A stretch of 10,486 bases of DNA, from positions 1-10,486 of the forward strand of contig SFHK01000074.1 of assembly GCA_004556395.1 (NCBI GenBank), read 5' to 3'. Position 1 is the first letter of the stretch. Each line of letters opens with the position of its first letter. The notes below the pieces were generated by a model, which did no database searches, was not told where the DNA came from, and saw only the letters and a program-made list of their open reading frames with translations. A program made the translations under genes and the position numbers. Of the stretch, positions 1 through 7,385 are shown one piece after another. Source of the stretch: Clostridiales bacterium (lineage in GTDB: Bacteria; Bacillota; Clostridia; Christensenellales; Aristaeellaceae).

Positions 1-1
1 C

Positions 2-163
2 CTAATCGGCATCAGGATTCCCAATACTGTTACATCCATTGGTGACGATACGTTCTTTTACTGCAAAAAACTTGTTATTTACGGTGAGACGGGATCGTAT
101 GCGGAGAGCTACGCCAAGAAGAAGGGCATTACGTTCAGTACAAAGCCTATGCCTACCGTCTGA
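2..163 (+). CDS. C-terminal end of a BspA-like leucine-rich-repeat protein (5' partial)
   Basis: The open frame enters from the left edge and stops at TGA 161-163, giving 53 residues. It contains the typical last unit of an LRR_5/BspA-type repeat: IPNTVTSIGDDTFFYC followed by a strand (KKLVIYG), and then the capping segment GSYAESYAKKKGITFS. That cap is common at the end of these repeat arrays in Clostridia. Such proteins are usually secreted or surface-attached and are thought to bind host or matrix ligands, but the N-terminal signal and anchoring regions are outside the window, so localisation cannot be read here. The repeat-family assignment is secure; the specific role is unknown. Confidence 0.85.
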   Translation, partial: LIGIRIPNTVTSIGDDTFFYCKKLVIYGETGSYAESYAKKKGITFSTKPMPTV

Positions 164-188
164 CAGGCGCGTTTCCGCGAAGAACTTT

Positions 189-223
189 CGGAGTTCCGGG
201 TAATGGGGCTCCGATTTTGTTTT
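189..223 (+). terminator. Intrinsic terminator of the LRR protein gene
   Basis: A 9-bp stem with two G-U pairs (CGGAGTTCC with GGGGCTCCG), loop GGGTAAT, is followed by ATTTTGTTTT. It lies 25 nt after the LRR stop codon and ends that transcription unit. Confidence 0.75.
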
Positions 224-330
224 GCCGCTGAACTGAGGGGCTCATAGAAGCAGTCTCTGTCTTTGTGCATCTGCGCCTTTTTTTTACCAAGTTGCCGCCT
301 TCATTACAAGCAATATCTTGTAAATCGCGA

Positions 331-359
331 TTGCAAAATGCGCGTTTTCATGGTATCAT
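331..359 (+). promoter_or_regulatory. Sigma-A-type promoter for the DUF4867 gene
   Basis: TTGCAA (331-336), a 17-bp spacer and TATCAT (354-359) lie 33 bp before the start codon. Both boxes match consensus at four or five of six positions with ideal spacing. The rest of the 164-391 gap holds only the upstream terminator and an isolated T8 run near 278-285 without a convincing stem. Confidence 0.6.
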
Positions 360-391
360 AGAATGAAATCTGTTTCGGAAGGAAGATACAC

Positions 392-1024
392 ATGACGATC
401 AAGCCCGTAACCGGCCGCGCTTTCAAACCCTTTGGCAGAGTGATTAAGGGATACTACCTCCGTTCTCTCATTGAAGAGATGGAGAAAACCGAATGTCCGA
501 GCGACAGGGTCGTTTACGAGCCTTCCGTTCGCAGTCTCGAAACGCTGAAGATCAACCGGCAGTTTTCCGAGGAAGCCTACGGCGGCATGCCCATCCAGAT
601 CGGCTACTGTAACGGCCGCAACCATCTGCTGAACGCCGTGGAATATCACCGCGATTCCGAGCTGAACCTTGCCTGCACCGACATGATTCTGCTCGTCGGC
701 AAGCGGCAGGACATTGGCCGCGACTACACTTATGACACCGGCAAAATGCAGGCGTTTCTCGTGAAGAAGGGCACGCTTGTTGAAATCTATTCGACCACGC
801 TGCACTACGCGCCCATCAGCGCCGGTGAACACGAAAACTTCCGCTGCGTCGTGGTGCTGCCCAGGGGAACCAACGAGCCGCTGCCCGCCTGCCGCGGCAA
901 GGCGCACACGAAGGAGGATCAGCTGCTCACCCATGTGAACAAATGGCTGATCGCGCACCCCGAAAGCGGCCTTGACAAGGACGGCGCCTTCGTGGGTCTG
1001 AAGGGCGAAAACATCCGCCTGTAA
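392..1024 (+). CDS. DUF4867 family protein, cupin-like
   Basis: The 210-residue protein matches my memory of the DUF4867 family of Firmicutes in length and landmarks: an N-terminal FKPFGRVIKGY segment, the block YGGMPIQIGYCNGRN near residues 63-77, EYHRDSELN near 84-92, and a late cupin-like block TLHYAP followed by VVVLPRGTN. The opening AFKPFGRVI resembles ureidoglycolate-lyase-type cupins, and the EYHR...E arrangement suggests a metal or carbohydrate site, but no reaction is established. It has no signal peptide or membrane segment, so it should be cytosolic. The start is supported by GGAAGGA (377-383), 8 nt upstream of ATG. It is the first gene after its own promoter; whether transcription continues past the hairpin at 1041-1066 is not clear. 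Family call good, function unknown. Confidence 0.8.
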   Translation: MTIKPVTGRAFKPFGRVIKGYYLRSLIEEMEKTECPSDRVVYEPSVRSLETLKINRQFSEEAYGGMPIQIGYCNGRNHLLNAVEYHRDSELNLACTDMILLVGKRQDIGRDYTYDTGKMQAFLVKKGTLVEIYSTTLHYAPISAGEHENFRCVVVLPRGTNEPLPACRGKAHTKEDQLLTHVNKWLIAHPESGLDKDGAFVGLKGENIRL

Positions 1025-1040
1025 TCCGTATTCCAATTTT

Positions 1041-1066
1041 GCACGCCGTCCTTCGGGGCGGCGTGC
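1041..1066 (+). other. Very stable intergenic hairpin with a UUCG tetraloop
   Basis: GCACGCCGTCC pairs fully with GGGCGGCGTGC (11 bp, one G-U) around a TTCG loop. No U-tract follows; the SD of the nuclease gene begins 8 nt later. It is therefore not a canonical terminator. It may be an RNA stabiliser, a processing boundary or a leaky attenuator between the DUF4867 gene and the nuclease-helicase pair. A TTG-started longer reading of the nuclease would run straight through it, which argues against that start. Confidence 0.6.
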
Positions 1067-1086
1067 GCAGTGTAAGGAGACGTTCC

Positions 1087-1458
1087 GTGACCGATTCCGT
1101 AAACCGCATCCTGTCCGCGCTTTCCGCCGTGCGCGTGCCCGCCGCGCCGGGCGAATACGACCTGCACGCCTTGATCGCCGCCGCGCTCGACGAAGCCGGT
1201 ATCGCCTATGCGCATGAAGCAAAGCTGGCCGACGGCGCGCGCATCGATTTTCTGACGGGCTCCGTCGGCATCGAGGTCAAAAAAAGCCGGCCGGAGCGCG
1301 CTCGTCTGCTGCGTCAGGTGGATAAATACCTCGCGTGCGCGGAAGTGGACGCGCTGATCGTCGTGTCGCAGCGGGCAATTTCGCTGCCGGCCGCGTGCCG
1401 TGGAAAGCCCGTGATCCTGTTTACGCTCAACCGTCTGTGGGGGGTGTCGCTTCCGTGA
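1087..1458 (+). CDS. Small PD-(D/E)XK nuclease-fold protein
   Basis: A 123-residue protein. I chose GTG 1087 because TAAGGAGA (1073-1080) lies 6 nt upstream. It carries a recognisable PD-(D/E)XK signature: E44 in the strand before the core, D54 in RIDF, then E63-V-K65 in GIEVKK, and a Q77-x3-Y81 motif (RQVDKY) like that of RecB-type nucleases. A strand DALIVVSQRA and a terminal GKPVILFTLNRLWGV follow. The fold alone would suit a DNA endonuclease or exonuclease, though no substrate can be read. It is not a clear VRR-NUC protein, although the pairing of a small nuclease with a SNF2 helicase is familiar from phage and integrative-element modules. Its stop overlaps the helicase start (GTGA), so the two products are probably made together and may act as a complex. 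Confidence 0.7.
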   Translation: MTDSVNRILSALSAVRVPAAPGEYDLHALIAAALDEAGIAYAHEAKLADGARIDFLTGSVGIEVKKSRPERARLLRQVDKYLACAEVDALIVVSQRAISLPAACRGKPVILFTLNRLWGVSLP

Positions 1459-3200
1459 ACGAGCAGGAATACCCGGTCTATCTTTCGGACGCTCCCGAGG
1501 GCGCGCACACCTACGGCACGCTTTCCTATAACCGCCGTTCCAAGTGCTGGACGATCAAGGGCGAGCCGTGCGTGACGGAGCTGGCCAAGCGCCTGTTTCC
1601 CGGCTGCGACGGGCGCGGCCGCGGCGTCGCGCGCTTCACGGCGCATCGGCGCATCATCGGCGACCTGAACTGGCTGATGCTGCGCTATCCTCTTGAGATA
1701 AAGGAAGCCGACCGCGCCCGCTGGGCGGAGGCTCTGAAGGACGCGCGCGAGTACGCCATTCGCCGCGAACGGAGTCTTACCTCCCCCGCTTCCGTCACCC
1801 CGCCGGACGACGAGTTCCGCGGCGACCTGATGCCGTTTCAGAAGCTCGGCGTGGGCTTTCTGCTAAGCAGCCGCCGCTGCCTGCTGGCCGACGAAATGGG
1901 GCTGGGCAAAACGGTGCAGGCGCTGGCGTTTCTCGCCACGCTGCGCGCGTATCCGGCGCTGATCGTCGTGCCGCCGCATCTGGTGCGCAACTGGGTGCGC
2001 GAGTGCGAGCGCTTTCTGAAGCCCGACGGCAGCCTGCGCGTGCACATTATCCGCGGTCTGAAGCCCTACGACCTGCCCGAAGCCGACGTGTACATCGTTC
2101 ACTATCTCCTTTTGCGCGGCTGGAAGACGGCGCTGCCGGATTATCATTTCGGCTGCGTCATCTTCGACGAGATTCAGGAGCTGCGCCATTCCGGCACGGA
2201 AAAATACTCCGCCGCCAGCCTGCTTTCCGACGCGTCCGAAAACGTCGTCGGCCTGTCCGGCACGCCGATTTACAACAACGGCGGCGAAATCTGGAACGTC
2301 GTCAACATCATCGATTTTCACTTTTTGGGCGACTGGGAGAGCTTTTCCCGTGAATGGTGCTACGGCTACGGCAACATGGTCGTGGCAAAGCCGGAGCTGC
2401 TGGGCGAGCATCTGCGGCGCGAGGGACTGATGCTGCGCCGCGTGAAGAGCGAGGTTCTAAAGGAACTACCGCCCAAGCGGCGGCTGGTGCAGGAGATCGA
2501 CTGGGACGACCGCGTGTATCGCGAGCTGATGCGTCCTGTGGCCGAGCAGCTGCATCTGCTCGACGGCGCGGAAACCGCCTCCGCGCGCGCGCTGATCGAG
2601 GAGCAGATTTCCCAGACCCAGCGGCAGGCCACCGGCGTCGCCAAGGCGCCGTATGTCGCCGCGTTCGTGCGTGCGCTTCTGGAAAATGGCGAAAAGGTGC
2701 TGCTCATGGCGCATCATCACGCCGTGATGGACATCTACGCGAAGGAGCTGAAGCCGTTCCATCCGGTCTTCATCACCGGACGCGAAAACGACGCCAGAAA
2801 GGACGCGGCCGCCCGCGCCTTCATGGAGGGGACGACGAATCTGTGCGTCGTGTCCCTTCGAAGCGCAAGCGGCCTCAATCTGCAGCGCGCCAGCTGCGTG
2901 GTATTCGGCGAGCTGGACTGGTCGCCCGCCGTGCATTCGCAGGCGGAGGATCGCGCGCACCGCATCGGCCAGAGCGATTCACTCGTGTGCTATTATCTGG
3001 TTTCCCCGCGCGGCTCGGACAGCGACATGCAGGACGCGCTCGGTCTGAAGGTCAGCCAGTTTGTCGCGCTGATGGGCGACGAGCAGACCGACCGCGCGCA
3101 GGACGTGCTCATGCAGTCCGAAGCACGCGACCGCATCCGCCGCCTTGTCGAACGGCTGCGCGGCGAATACGCATCCGCTCCGCCCGATATCCCTTCCTGA
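1455..3200 (+). CDS. SNF2-family DNA translocase/helicase
   Basis: A 581-residue protein with a complete superfamily 2 SNF2 core. About 110 N-terminal residues are of unrecognised type. The motifs in order are: motif I D146-EMGLGKT-153 (Walker A), Ia VVPPHLVRNW near 171, II D238-E-I-Q241 (DEIQ instead of DEAH), III SGTP 268-271, then in the C-terminal RecA lobe GLNLQ near 471 and motif VI RAHRIGQ ending at 506. These proteins move along duplex DNA using ATP and often remodel or repair DNA rather than unwind it. The start GTG 1455 overlaps the nuclease stop, indicating translational coupling. No obvious terminator follows in the 66 bp before the convergent permease gene. Codon use and GC do not differ visibly from neighbours. 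It may be a cellular repair pair, a phage or ICE remnant, or a defence module; the sequence does not decide. Confidence 0.88.
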   Translation: MNEQEYPVYLSDAPEGAHTYGTLSYNRRSKCWTIKGEPCVTELAKRLFPGCDGRGRGVARFTAHRRIIGDLNWLMLRYPLEIKEADRARWAEALKDAREYAIRRERSLTSPASVTPPDDEFRGDLMPFQKLGVGFLLSSRRCLLADEMGLGKTVQALAFLATLRAYPALIVVPPHLVRNWVRECERFLKPDGSLRVHIIRGLKPYDLPEADVYIVHYLLLRGWKTALPDYHFGCVIFDEIQELRHSGTEKYSAASLLSDASENVVGLSGTPIYNNGGEIWNVVNIIDFHFLGDWESFSREWCYGYGNMVVAKPELLGEHLRREGLMLRRVKSEVLKELPPKRRLVQEIDWDDRVYRELMRPVAEQLHLLDGAETASARALIEEQISQTQRQATGVAKAPYVAAFVRALLENGEKVLLMAHHHAVMDIYAKELKPFHPVFITGRENDARKDAAARAFMEGTTNLCVVSLRSASGLNLQRASCVVFGELDWSPAVHSQAEDRAHRIGQSDSLVCYYLVSPRGSDSDMQDALGLKVSQFVALMGDEQTDRAQDVLMQSEARDRIRRLVERLRGEYASAPPDIPS

Positions 3201-3266
3201 GAAACGTATACCGTCGTTTGCCGCGCGCAAAGCGTACCCATACAGTCTCTCCTTCTTGCCCCGTCG

Positions 3267-4193
3267 TCAGGCAATCAGCAGGGACAAAAGCGGCAGCGTC
3301 ACGATGCTCGCGAGCGTCGTAAGCAGAACCACGTTGGCGCTCAGCTCCTGCTCGCAGCGGTGCAGCTCCGCCAGCGACAGGATGACCGCCGCCGAGGGCG
3401 CGGCGCTCAGAACCAGCATGCAGTCGCGGAACGTCTCGTCCAGACCCGGAATCAGAAGCACAATGCCGTAGGCTACAAGCGGATACACGATCAGCTTCAT
3501 CGCGCACACGCCGTACACAAACGGCCGGCTGAACAGCCGCTTCAGCTCCACGCTGGCAAGTCTCATGCCCAGCACGATCATGCACAGCGGCGTGGTCGTC
3601 TTGCCAAGCAGCGAAAGCGCACCGTTCAGGCTCTCGGGCAGCCGAATTTTCAAAAGATACAGCGGAAGCGCCACCAGCGTGGACAGCGTGGTGGGATTCA
3701 GCACGGCGGCGCGCAGCGAAATATAGCTCGGATCCCGCCTGATCGCGTATACGCCGATGGTGAACACCAGCAGGTTCATGCCGATCAGATACGCCGAGCT
3801 GTAGCAGCCTACCAGCGGCTCCGAGGGAAACAGCGCCGTGACGACCGGCAGCCCGAAAAAGCCCACGTTTCCCCAGACCGATGCAATGGACAGAATGCGA
3901 TATTTCGCCTGTTCAAACCGTTTCCGGAACACGAAAAACAGCGTGCCGAACACCGCGAGCTGCGCCAGCATTGACAGAAGAAAGAACCAGCCAATTTTGA
4001 TAAAATCCGCCCGGTTGTACTCCATCGCCTGAAACGTGCTGATGATCATGCCCGGACAGCAGATGTACAGAAGAATCGCCGAAAGCGTCTTCGCGTGGCT
4101 TTCGTGCCCCTTCCCGCTGCGAATCAGCAGAAATCCGCACACGACATACAGAAGAATCATCACCATGTTTCCCAGCACAATCGAAAAAGCCAT
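3267..4193 (-). CDS. AEC (auxin efflux carrier) family permease
   Basis: The 308-residue protein has the length and layout of bacterial AEC/Mem_trans transporters: about ten hydrophobic segments in two groups of five, separated by a polar stretch around residues 150-160. Family hallmarks are visible: WGNVGFFGLPVVTALF in the fourth segment (an Asn-Gly-Phe-Gly-Pro pattern) and TTPLCMIVLGMRLASVEL in the seventh. Such carriers export or exchange organic anions (malate in some bacteria), but the substrate cannot be inferred. It sits in the plasma membrane. The gene begins 35 bp after the MnmA-like stop with a GAGGGTGG ribosome site, so it is probably co-transcribed with that gene, although no functional link is evident. 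Confidence 0.9.
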   Translation of the reverse strand: MAFSIVLGNMVMILLYVVCGFLLIRSGKGHESHAKTLSAILLYICCPGMIISTFQAMEYNRADFIKIGWFFLLSMLAQLAVFGTLFFVFRKRFEQAKYRILSIASVWGNVGFFGLPVVTALFPSEPLVGCYSSAYLIGMNLLVFTIGVYAIRRDPSYISLRAAVLNPTTLSTLVALPLYLLKIRLPESLNGALSLLGKTTTPLCMIVLGMRLASVELKRLFSRPFVYGVCAMKLIVYPLVAYGIVLLIPGLDETFRDCMLVLSAAPSAAVILSLAELHRCEQELSANVVLLTTLASIVTLPLLSLLIA

Positions 4194-4228
4194 CGAATTC
4201 CACCCTCAGCCAGTCATTTCTTCCAAAA

Positions 4229-5227
4229 TCAAACGATATACCCGCCGCCCAGCAGGCGTTCGCCGTCGTACAGCGCCGCCGCCTGTCCCGGCGCGGGCGC
4301 GCGGACGGGTTCGTCGGTCACCACATGGGCGCCATGCTCCGTGAGCACCACCGTGCACGCGGGCGTTTCCCATCGCGTATGGCGCACGCGTACCGCCGCG
4401 CGGAACTCATTTCCGGGCGCGCTGCCGTTTACAAAGCTCAGATTCGCAATGTCAAATTTGCGCCTGAACAGATCGTCCCACAGGCACAGCTCCAGCTCGT
4501 TGCTCTCCGCGTGAATGGCCGATACGTACAGCCTGCGCTCATGCCACAGCTCCGGCCAGCGCTGCCCGACGGTATAATGATGAATGCCCTCGTGCATGCC
4601 GATCACCTCATCGCCCAGCCGCGCCGCACCCGGCCCCGGCATAGCCGCCCGGCTTTCCAGCCACTCGGCATAGGTCTGCCCCCTGATGAAGCAGTTCTCG
4701 CGGCTGTCCGGCTTGCTCGCTACCCGCAGTCCCATCTCGGCCGCCATCTCGCGCACGCGCTTCTTCTGATATGCGCCCAGCGGCAGCAGCAGCCGCGAAA
4801 CCTGCTCCGGCCTCAGCCGCGCCAGCATGTAGCTCTGGTCGTTGTCCGGATTGCCCATATAGAGATTCTGCCCATCGCAGCGCGCGTAATGCCCGGTGGC
4901 AATCAAACGCGCGCCCAGCTCGTCCGCGCGCCGCAGAAGCGACGGAAACTTGACCTCCGGATTGCAGCCGATGCACGGATTTGGCGTTCGCCCAGCCAGA
5001 TACGCGCGCAGAAACGGCTCGCATACATGCCGGTTCAGCTCCTCGTGAATGTCCGCCACCTGAAGCTCCACGCCCAGCCGCTCCGCGCTCGCCAGCGCAT
5101 CCGCCCGCGCGTCCGCCCCGGCAATGTCCAGATATACGCCGTGCACCTCATATCCCCGATCCATCAGCACGCGCGCCGCAACCGCAGAATCCACGCCGTC
5201 CGACAGACCCAGCACCACTTTTTCCAA
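4229..5227 (-). CDS. MnmA-like tRNA 2-thiouridylase, divergent and short
   Basis: The protein has a PP-loop ATPase site near the N-terminus, SDGVDS at residues 9-14, where the canonical form is SGGVDS. It also has the MnmA block TPNPCIGCNPEVKF (Cys85, Cys88), ATGHYAR near 110-116, NDQSYMLARL, and DSRENCF with Cys179. Cys88 and Cys179 align with the two catalytic cysteines of MnmA, which carries out s2U34 thiolation of Lys, Glu and Gln tRNAs. I placed the start at TTG 5225-5227 because GGAGGAG stands 6 nt upstream and the protein then begins MEKVVLGLSDG as the family does. Upstream in-frame starts run into the palindromic element. At 332 residues it is shorter than usual MnmA (about 355-375): the region after the first beta-strands is reduced, and GQR is not followed by the usual GLG. 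It may be a second, paralogous MnmA; the housekeeping copy could be elsewhere. Confidence 0.8.
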   Translation of the reverse strand: MEKVVLGLSDGVDSAVAARVLMDRGYEVHGVYLDIAGADARADALASAERLGVELQVADIHEELNRHVCEPFLRAYLAGRTPNPCIGCNPEVKFPSLLRRADELGARLIATGHYARCDGQNLYMGNPDNDQSYMLARLRPEQVSRLLLPLGAYQKKRVREMAAEMGLRVASKPDSRENCFIRGQTYAEWLESRAAMPGPGAARLGDEVIGMHEGIHHYTVGQRWPELWHERRLYVSAIHAESNELELCLWDDLFRRKFDIANLSFVNGSAPGNEFRAAVRVRHTRWETPACTVVLTEHGAHVVTDEPVRAPAPGQAAALYDGERLLGGGYIV

Positions 5228-5265
5228 AACCTTCTCCTCCACCGACAGGCTTTTTCTCCGCCGAT

Positions 5266-5433
5266 TTAAGGCAGCGCCGCACAAATGAGGTAGTCGGCCG
5301 GCGAATGGATTTTTCGTCAGATGCAAATGCATATTTCGAAGGTTTACTGGAGGTAAATCGAGGAATTTGCATGCCGCAGATGGCGGAAAAGACTTCGCCC
5401 GACGCGCCGCTGAATTGTGCGGTGGTGCCTTAA
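5266..5433. mobile_element. MITE-like, fully palindromic 168-bp element
   Basis: The ends are inverted copies, TTAAGGCAGCGCCGCACAA on the left and its imperfect complement ending GGTGGTGCCTTAA on the right. The symmetry continues inward. GTCGG-CGAA blocks, TTTTTCG against CGGAAAAG, ATGCAAAT against ATTTGCAT, and GTTTAC against GTAAAT are mirrored around position 5350, so the whole element can fold into one long imperfect hairpin. It encodes no protein. It lies between the cysS terminator and the MnmA-like gene, and its right end merges with the terminator U-tract. These are traits of a miniature inverted-repeat element mobilised by a transposase elsewhere. The family is not identified, and TTAA could be either part of the ends or a target duplication. 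Confidence 0.65.
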
Positions 5434-5460
5434 AAGCGCCGATGCCCTCGGCATCGGCGC
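5432..5460 (-). terminator. Intrinsic terminator of cysS
   Basis: A perfect 11-bp stem (GCGCCGATGCC with GGCATCGGCGC, 3-nt loop) begins 5 nt after the cysS stop. Read leftward it is followed by TTTTAAGG. The short U-tract runs directly into the end of the palindromic element, which may have inserted into a longer T-run. Confidence 0.8.
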
Positions 5461-5465
5461 GCGTT

Positions 5466-6917
5466 TTATGCCTTTCGAACCTTCGGGCCGGTCGCGGTAT
5501 CCTCGATCGCGTAGCCCATCTCCGTCACACGTGCGCGAATCGCGTCCGCTTCGGCGAAGTTTTTCGCCTTCTTCGCGTCCTGCCGCGCCTTCAAAAGCGC
5601 CTCGACCTCCGGGTTCTCATCGCAGCCGTCAAACGTCACGGCGAAGGCACCCGCCTTGGCCTGCTGCTTTTTCAGCTCCTCGCGGCGCGCATCGCCCTTC
5701 TTCACGACGTCCAGCCCCAGCACGGAGTCAAACCTTCTCAGCGCTTCCAGCTTGGTGTCGTCGTTGGTATTGTACTTCAGCGCGTCATACAGCGCCGTCA
5801 CCGCCAGCGACGTGTTCAGATCGTTGTCCAGCGCAGCGCGGAACTTCGCGTCCAGCGCCTTCAGCGCTTCCTCGTCGATCTCCGCGCCCGCAGGCTTCAG
5901 CGCAGCGACCCTGGCAATCAGCTTGTTGTAGGTCGTCTGCGCGTTGTCAAGATTCTCCCACGTGAACACCAGTCCGCGGCGATAATGGCTCTGCAGGCAG
6001 AACAGACGATACGCCAGCGGGTCGTAGCCCTTTTCTTCCAGCAGCGAAACCGTCAGGAACTCGCCCTTGCTCTTGGACATCTTGCCGCCCGTCGTGTTCA
6101 GGTGGTACACGTGCATCCAGTAATTGCACCACTTGTGACCCAGATAGGCCTCGGACTGCGCGATTTCGTTGGTATGATGCGGGAACGCATTGTCGATGCC
6201 GCCGCAATGAATGTCCAGATCCTCGCCCAGATGCTTCATGGAGATGCCGGAGCACTCAATGTGCCAGCCCGGATAGCCTACGCCCCACGGCGAATCCCAT
6301 TTCAGCGCCTGATCCTCAAACTTGGACTTGGTGAACCACAGCACAAAGTCGTTTTTGTTGCGCTTGTTTTCGTCGGCTTCCACGCCCTCGCGCACGCCCA
6401 CGGCCAAGTCTTCCTCGTCAAAATCGTTGAACACATAGTACTTTTCCAGCTTCGACGTGTCAAAATACACGTTTCCGCCGGCAAAATAAGCGTAGCCCGT
6501 GTCCATCAGCTTCTGAATGATCCTGATATATTCGTCAATACAGTTCGTCGCGGGCTCCACAACGTCCGGCCGCTTGATGTTCAGCTTCCGGCAGTCGGAG
6601 AAAAACGCGTCGGTGTAATACTTCGCGATTTCCATCACGGTCTTGTGCTCGCGGCGCGCGCCCTTGAGCATCTTGTCCTCGCCCTCGTCGGCGTCGCTGG
6701 TCAAGTGACCCACGTCGGTAATATTCATCACGCGCTTCACGTTGTAGCCGATGTAGCGCAGATACTTTTCCAGAACGTCTTCCATGATATAAGAACGCAG
6801 GTTGCCGATGTGAGCAAAATGGTACACCGTCGGCCCGCACGTATACATCTTCACGATGTCCGGATGATTGGGCTTGAATTCTTCCTTCATGCGGGAAGCG
6901 GAATTGTACAGATACAT
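5466..6917 (-). CDS. cysS: Cysteinyl-tRNA synthetase
   Basis: The 483-residue class I synthetase charges tRNA-Cys with cysteine. All landmarks are present. MYTCGPTVYHFAHIGN carries zinc ligand Cys27 and the HIGH-type motif HIGN (36-39). The zinc and cysteine-binding block is GWHIECS, with the later HHTNE. The KMSKS loop is at residues 279-283 (GGKMSKSKGEF). The C-terminal DALR-type helical domain and a basic tail ending GPKVRKA complete a normal-length enzyme. The ATG start has a GAGGGGG ribosome site upstream. It is a single-gene unit, with a promoter at 6962-6990 and a strong terminator. I looked for a T-box leader, the usual control of Clostridia synthetase genes, and did not find its conserved GGGTGGNACCGCG sequence. 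Confidence 0.97.
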   Translation of the reverse strand: MYLYNSASRMKEEFKPNHPDIVKMYTCGPTVYHFAHIGNLRSYIMEDVLEKYLRYIGYNVKRVMNITDVGHLTSDADEGEDKMLKGARREHKTVMEIAKYYTDAFFSDCRKLNIKRPDVVEPATNCIDEYIRIIQKLMDTGYAYFAGGNVYFDTSKLEKYYVFNDFDEEDLAVGVREGVEADENKRNKNDFVLWFTKSKFEDQALKWDSPWGVGYPGWHIECSGISMKHLGEDLDIHCGGIDNAFPHHTNEIAQSEAYLGHKWCNYWMHVYHLNTTGGKMSKSKGEFLTVSLLEEKGYDPLAYRLFCLQSHYRRGLVFTWENLDNAQTTYNKLIARVAALKPAGAEIDEEALKALDAKFRAALDNDLNTSLAVTALYDALKYNTNDDTKLEALRRFDSVLGLDVVKKGDARREELKKQQAKAGAFAVTFDGCDENPEVEALLKARQDAKKAKNFAEADAIRARVTEMGYAIEDTATGPKVRKA

Positions 6918-6961
6918 CGAAGTTCCCCCTCGGTTGACGTTATTAATTCCCTATCTTATAT

Positions 6962-6990
6962 ATCATACAACAATCCGCCGCCGAGCGCAA
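6962..6990 (-). promoter_or_regulatory. Promoter of cysS
   Basis: On the minus strand, TTGCGC, a 17-bp spacer and TATGAT lie about 45 bp before the cysS start. The -10 box is good; the -35 box matches only in its first half. Confidence 0.5.
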
Positions 6991-7012
6991 GCGCTGAAAG
7001 CGGTAGTTTGGT

Positions 7013-7040
7013 AAAAAAAGACCGCCTGCACTGCCAGACG
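7013..7040 (-). terminator. Possible intrinsic terminator upstream of the cysS promoter
   Basis: On the minus strand, CGTCTG and CAGGCG pair (6 bp with one G-U, loop GCAGTG), and three nt later there is a run of seven T. It would insulate cysS from leftward transcription arising in 7045-7338, although I found no gene there that needs it. The stem is modest. Confidence 0.4.
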
Positions 7041-7044
7041 ACTT

Positions 7045-7338
7045 ATTATCTCTTGCGCAAGCCAAAAATTTGTTATCATTCTCAGGGTATTTCGCTTTGC
7101 GAGTTCCTTGCTCCCGCTGCTTCTTACGACAAAAAGATGCAGCCAGGCACATCGACACAATGAAACGAAGCCCCCCCCTGCACGGCTCGTTAACTCCATT
7201 CGCGTGCCGCCTATCTGGCAATGCGACACTGCGGCGGCGCAGAGCGGCTCCGTTTCATTCCTATTTCAAAAGACGCGTTCGGATTTACATCTGCGATCAA
7301 TCACACTTCTTTCTCAACAGGAAAATTTCAAATCAAGG
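7045..7338. other. Gene-free stretch with a 14-bp inverted repeat
   Basis: No convincing reading frame, tRNA or known leader is visible on either strand. AATGAAACGAAGCC (7159-7172) and GGCTCCGTTTCATT (7246-7259) are inverted copies with one mismatch, enclosing 73 bp that include a C8 run and a GC-rich segment with some self-complementarity. This could be a degenerate small element or an unrecognised structured RNA. Confidence 0.4.
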
Positions 7339-7367
7339 TTGACCGTTTTGCGAAGGCGCTGTATAAT
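7339..7367 (+). promoter_or_regulatory. Promoter of the cobalamin-controlled unit
   Basis: TTGACC, a 17-bp spacer and a perfect TATAAT lie about 19 bp before the first paired base of the riboswitch. This is a strong constitutive-looking promoter, so regulation probably rests on the leader RNA. Confidence 0.8.
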
Positions 7368-7385
7368 AGCATTTGTAATCGGATT

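Noticed and set aside
5367..7163. A 598-residue rightward open frame opposite cysS
   Set aside because: It is the antisense shadow of cysS in high-GC DNA, with no ribosome site and a composition unlike known proteins.
6918..7340. A T-box leader for cysS, expected in Clostridia
   Set aside because: The conserved T-box sequence GGGTGGNACCGCG is absent on the minus strand, and the promoter lies only about 45 bp from the start codon.
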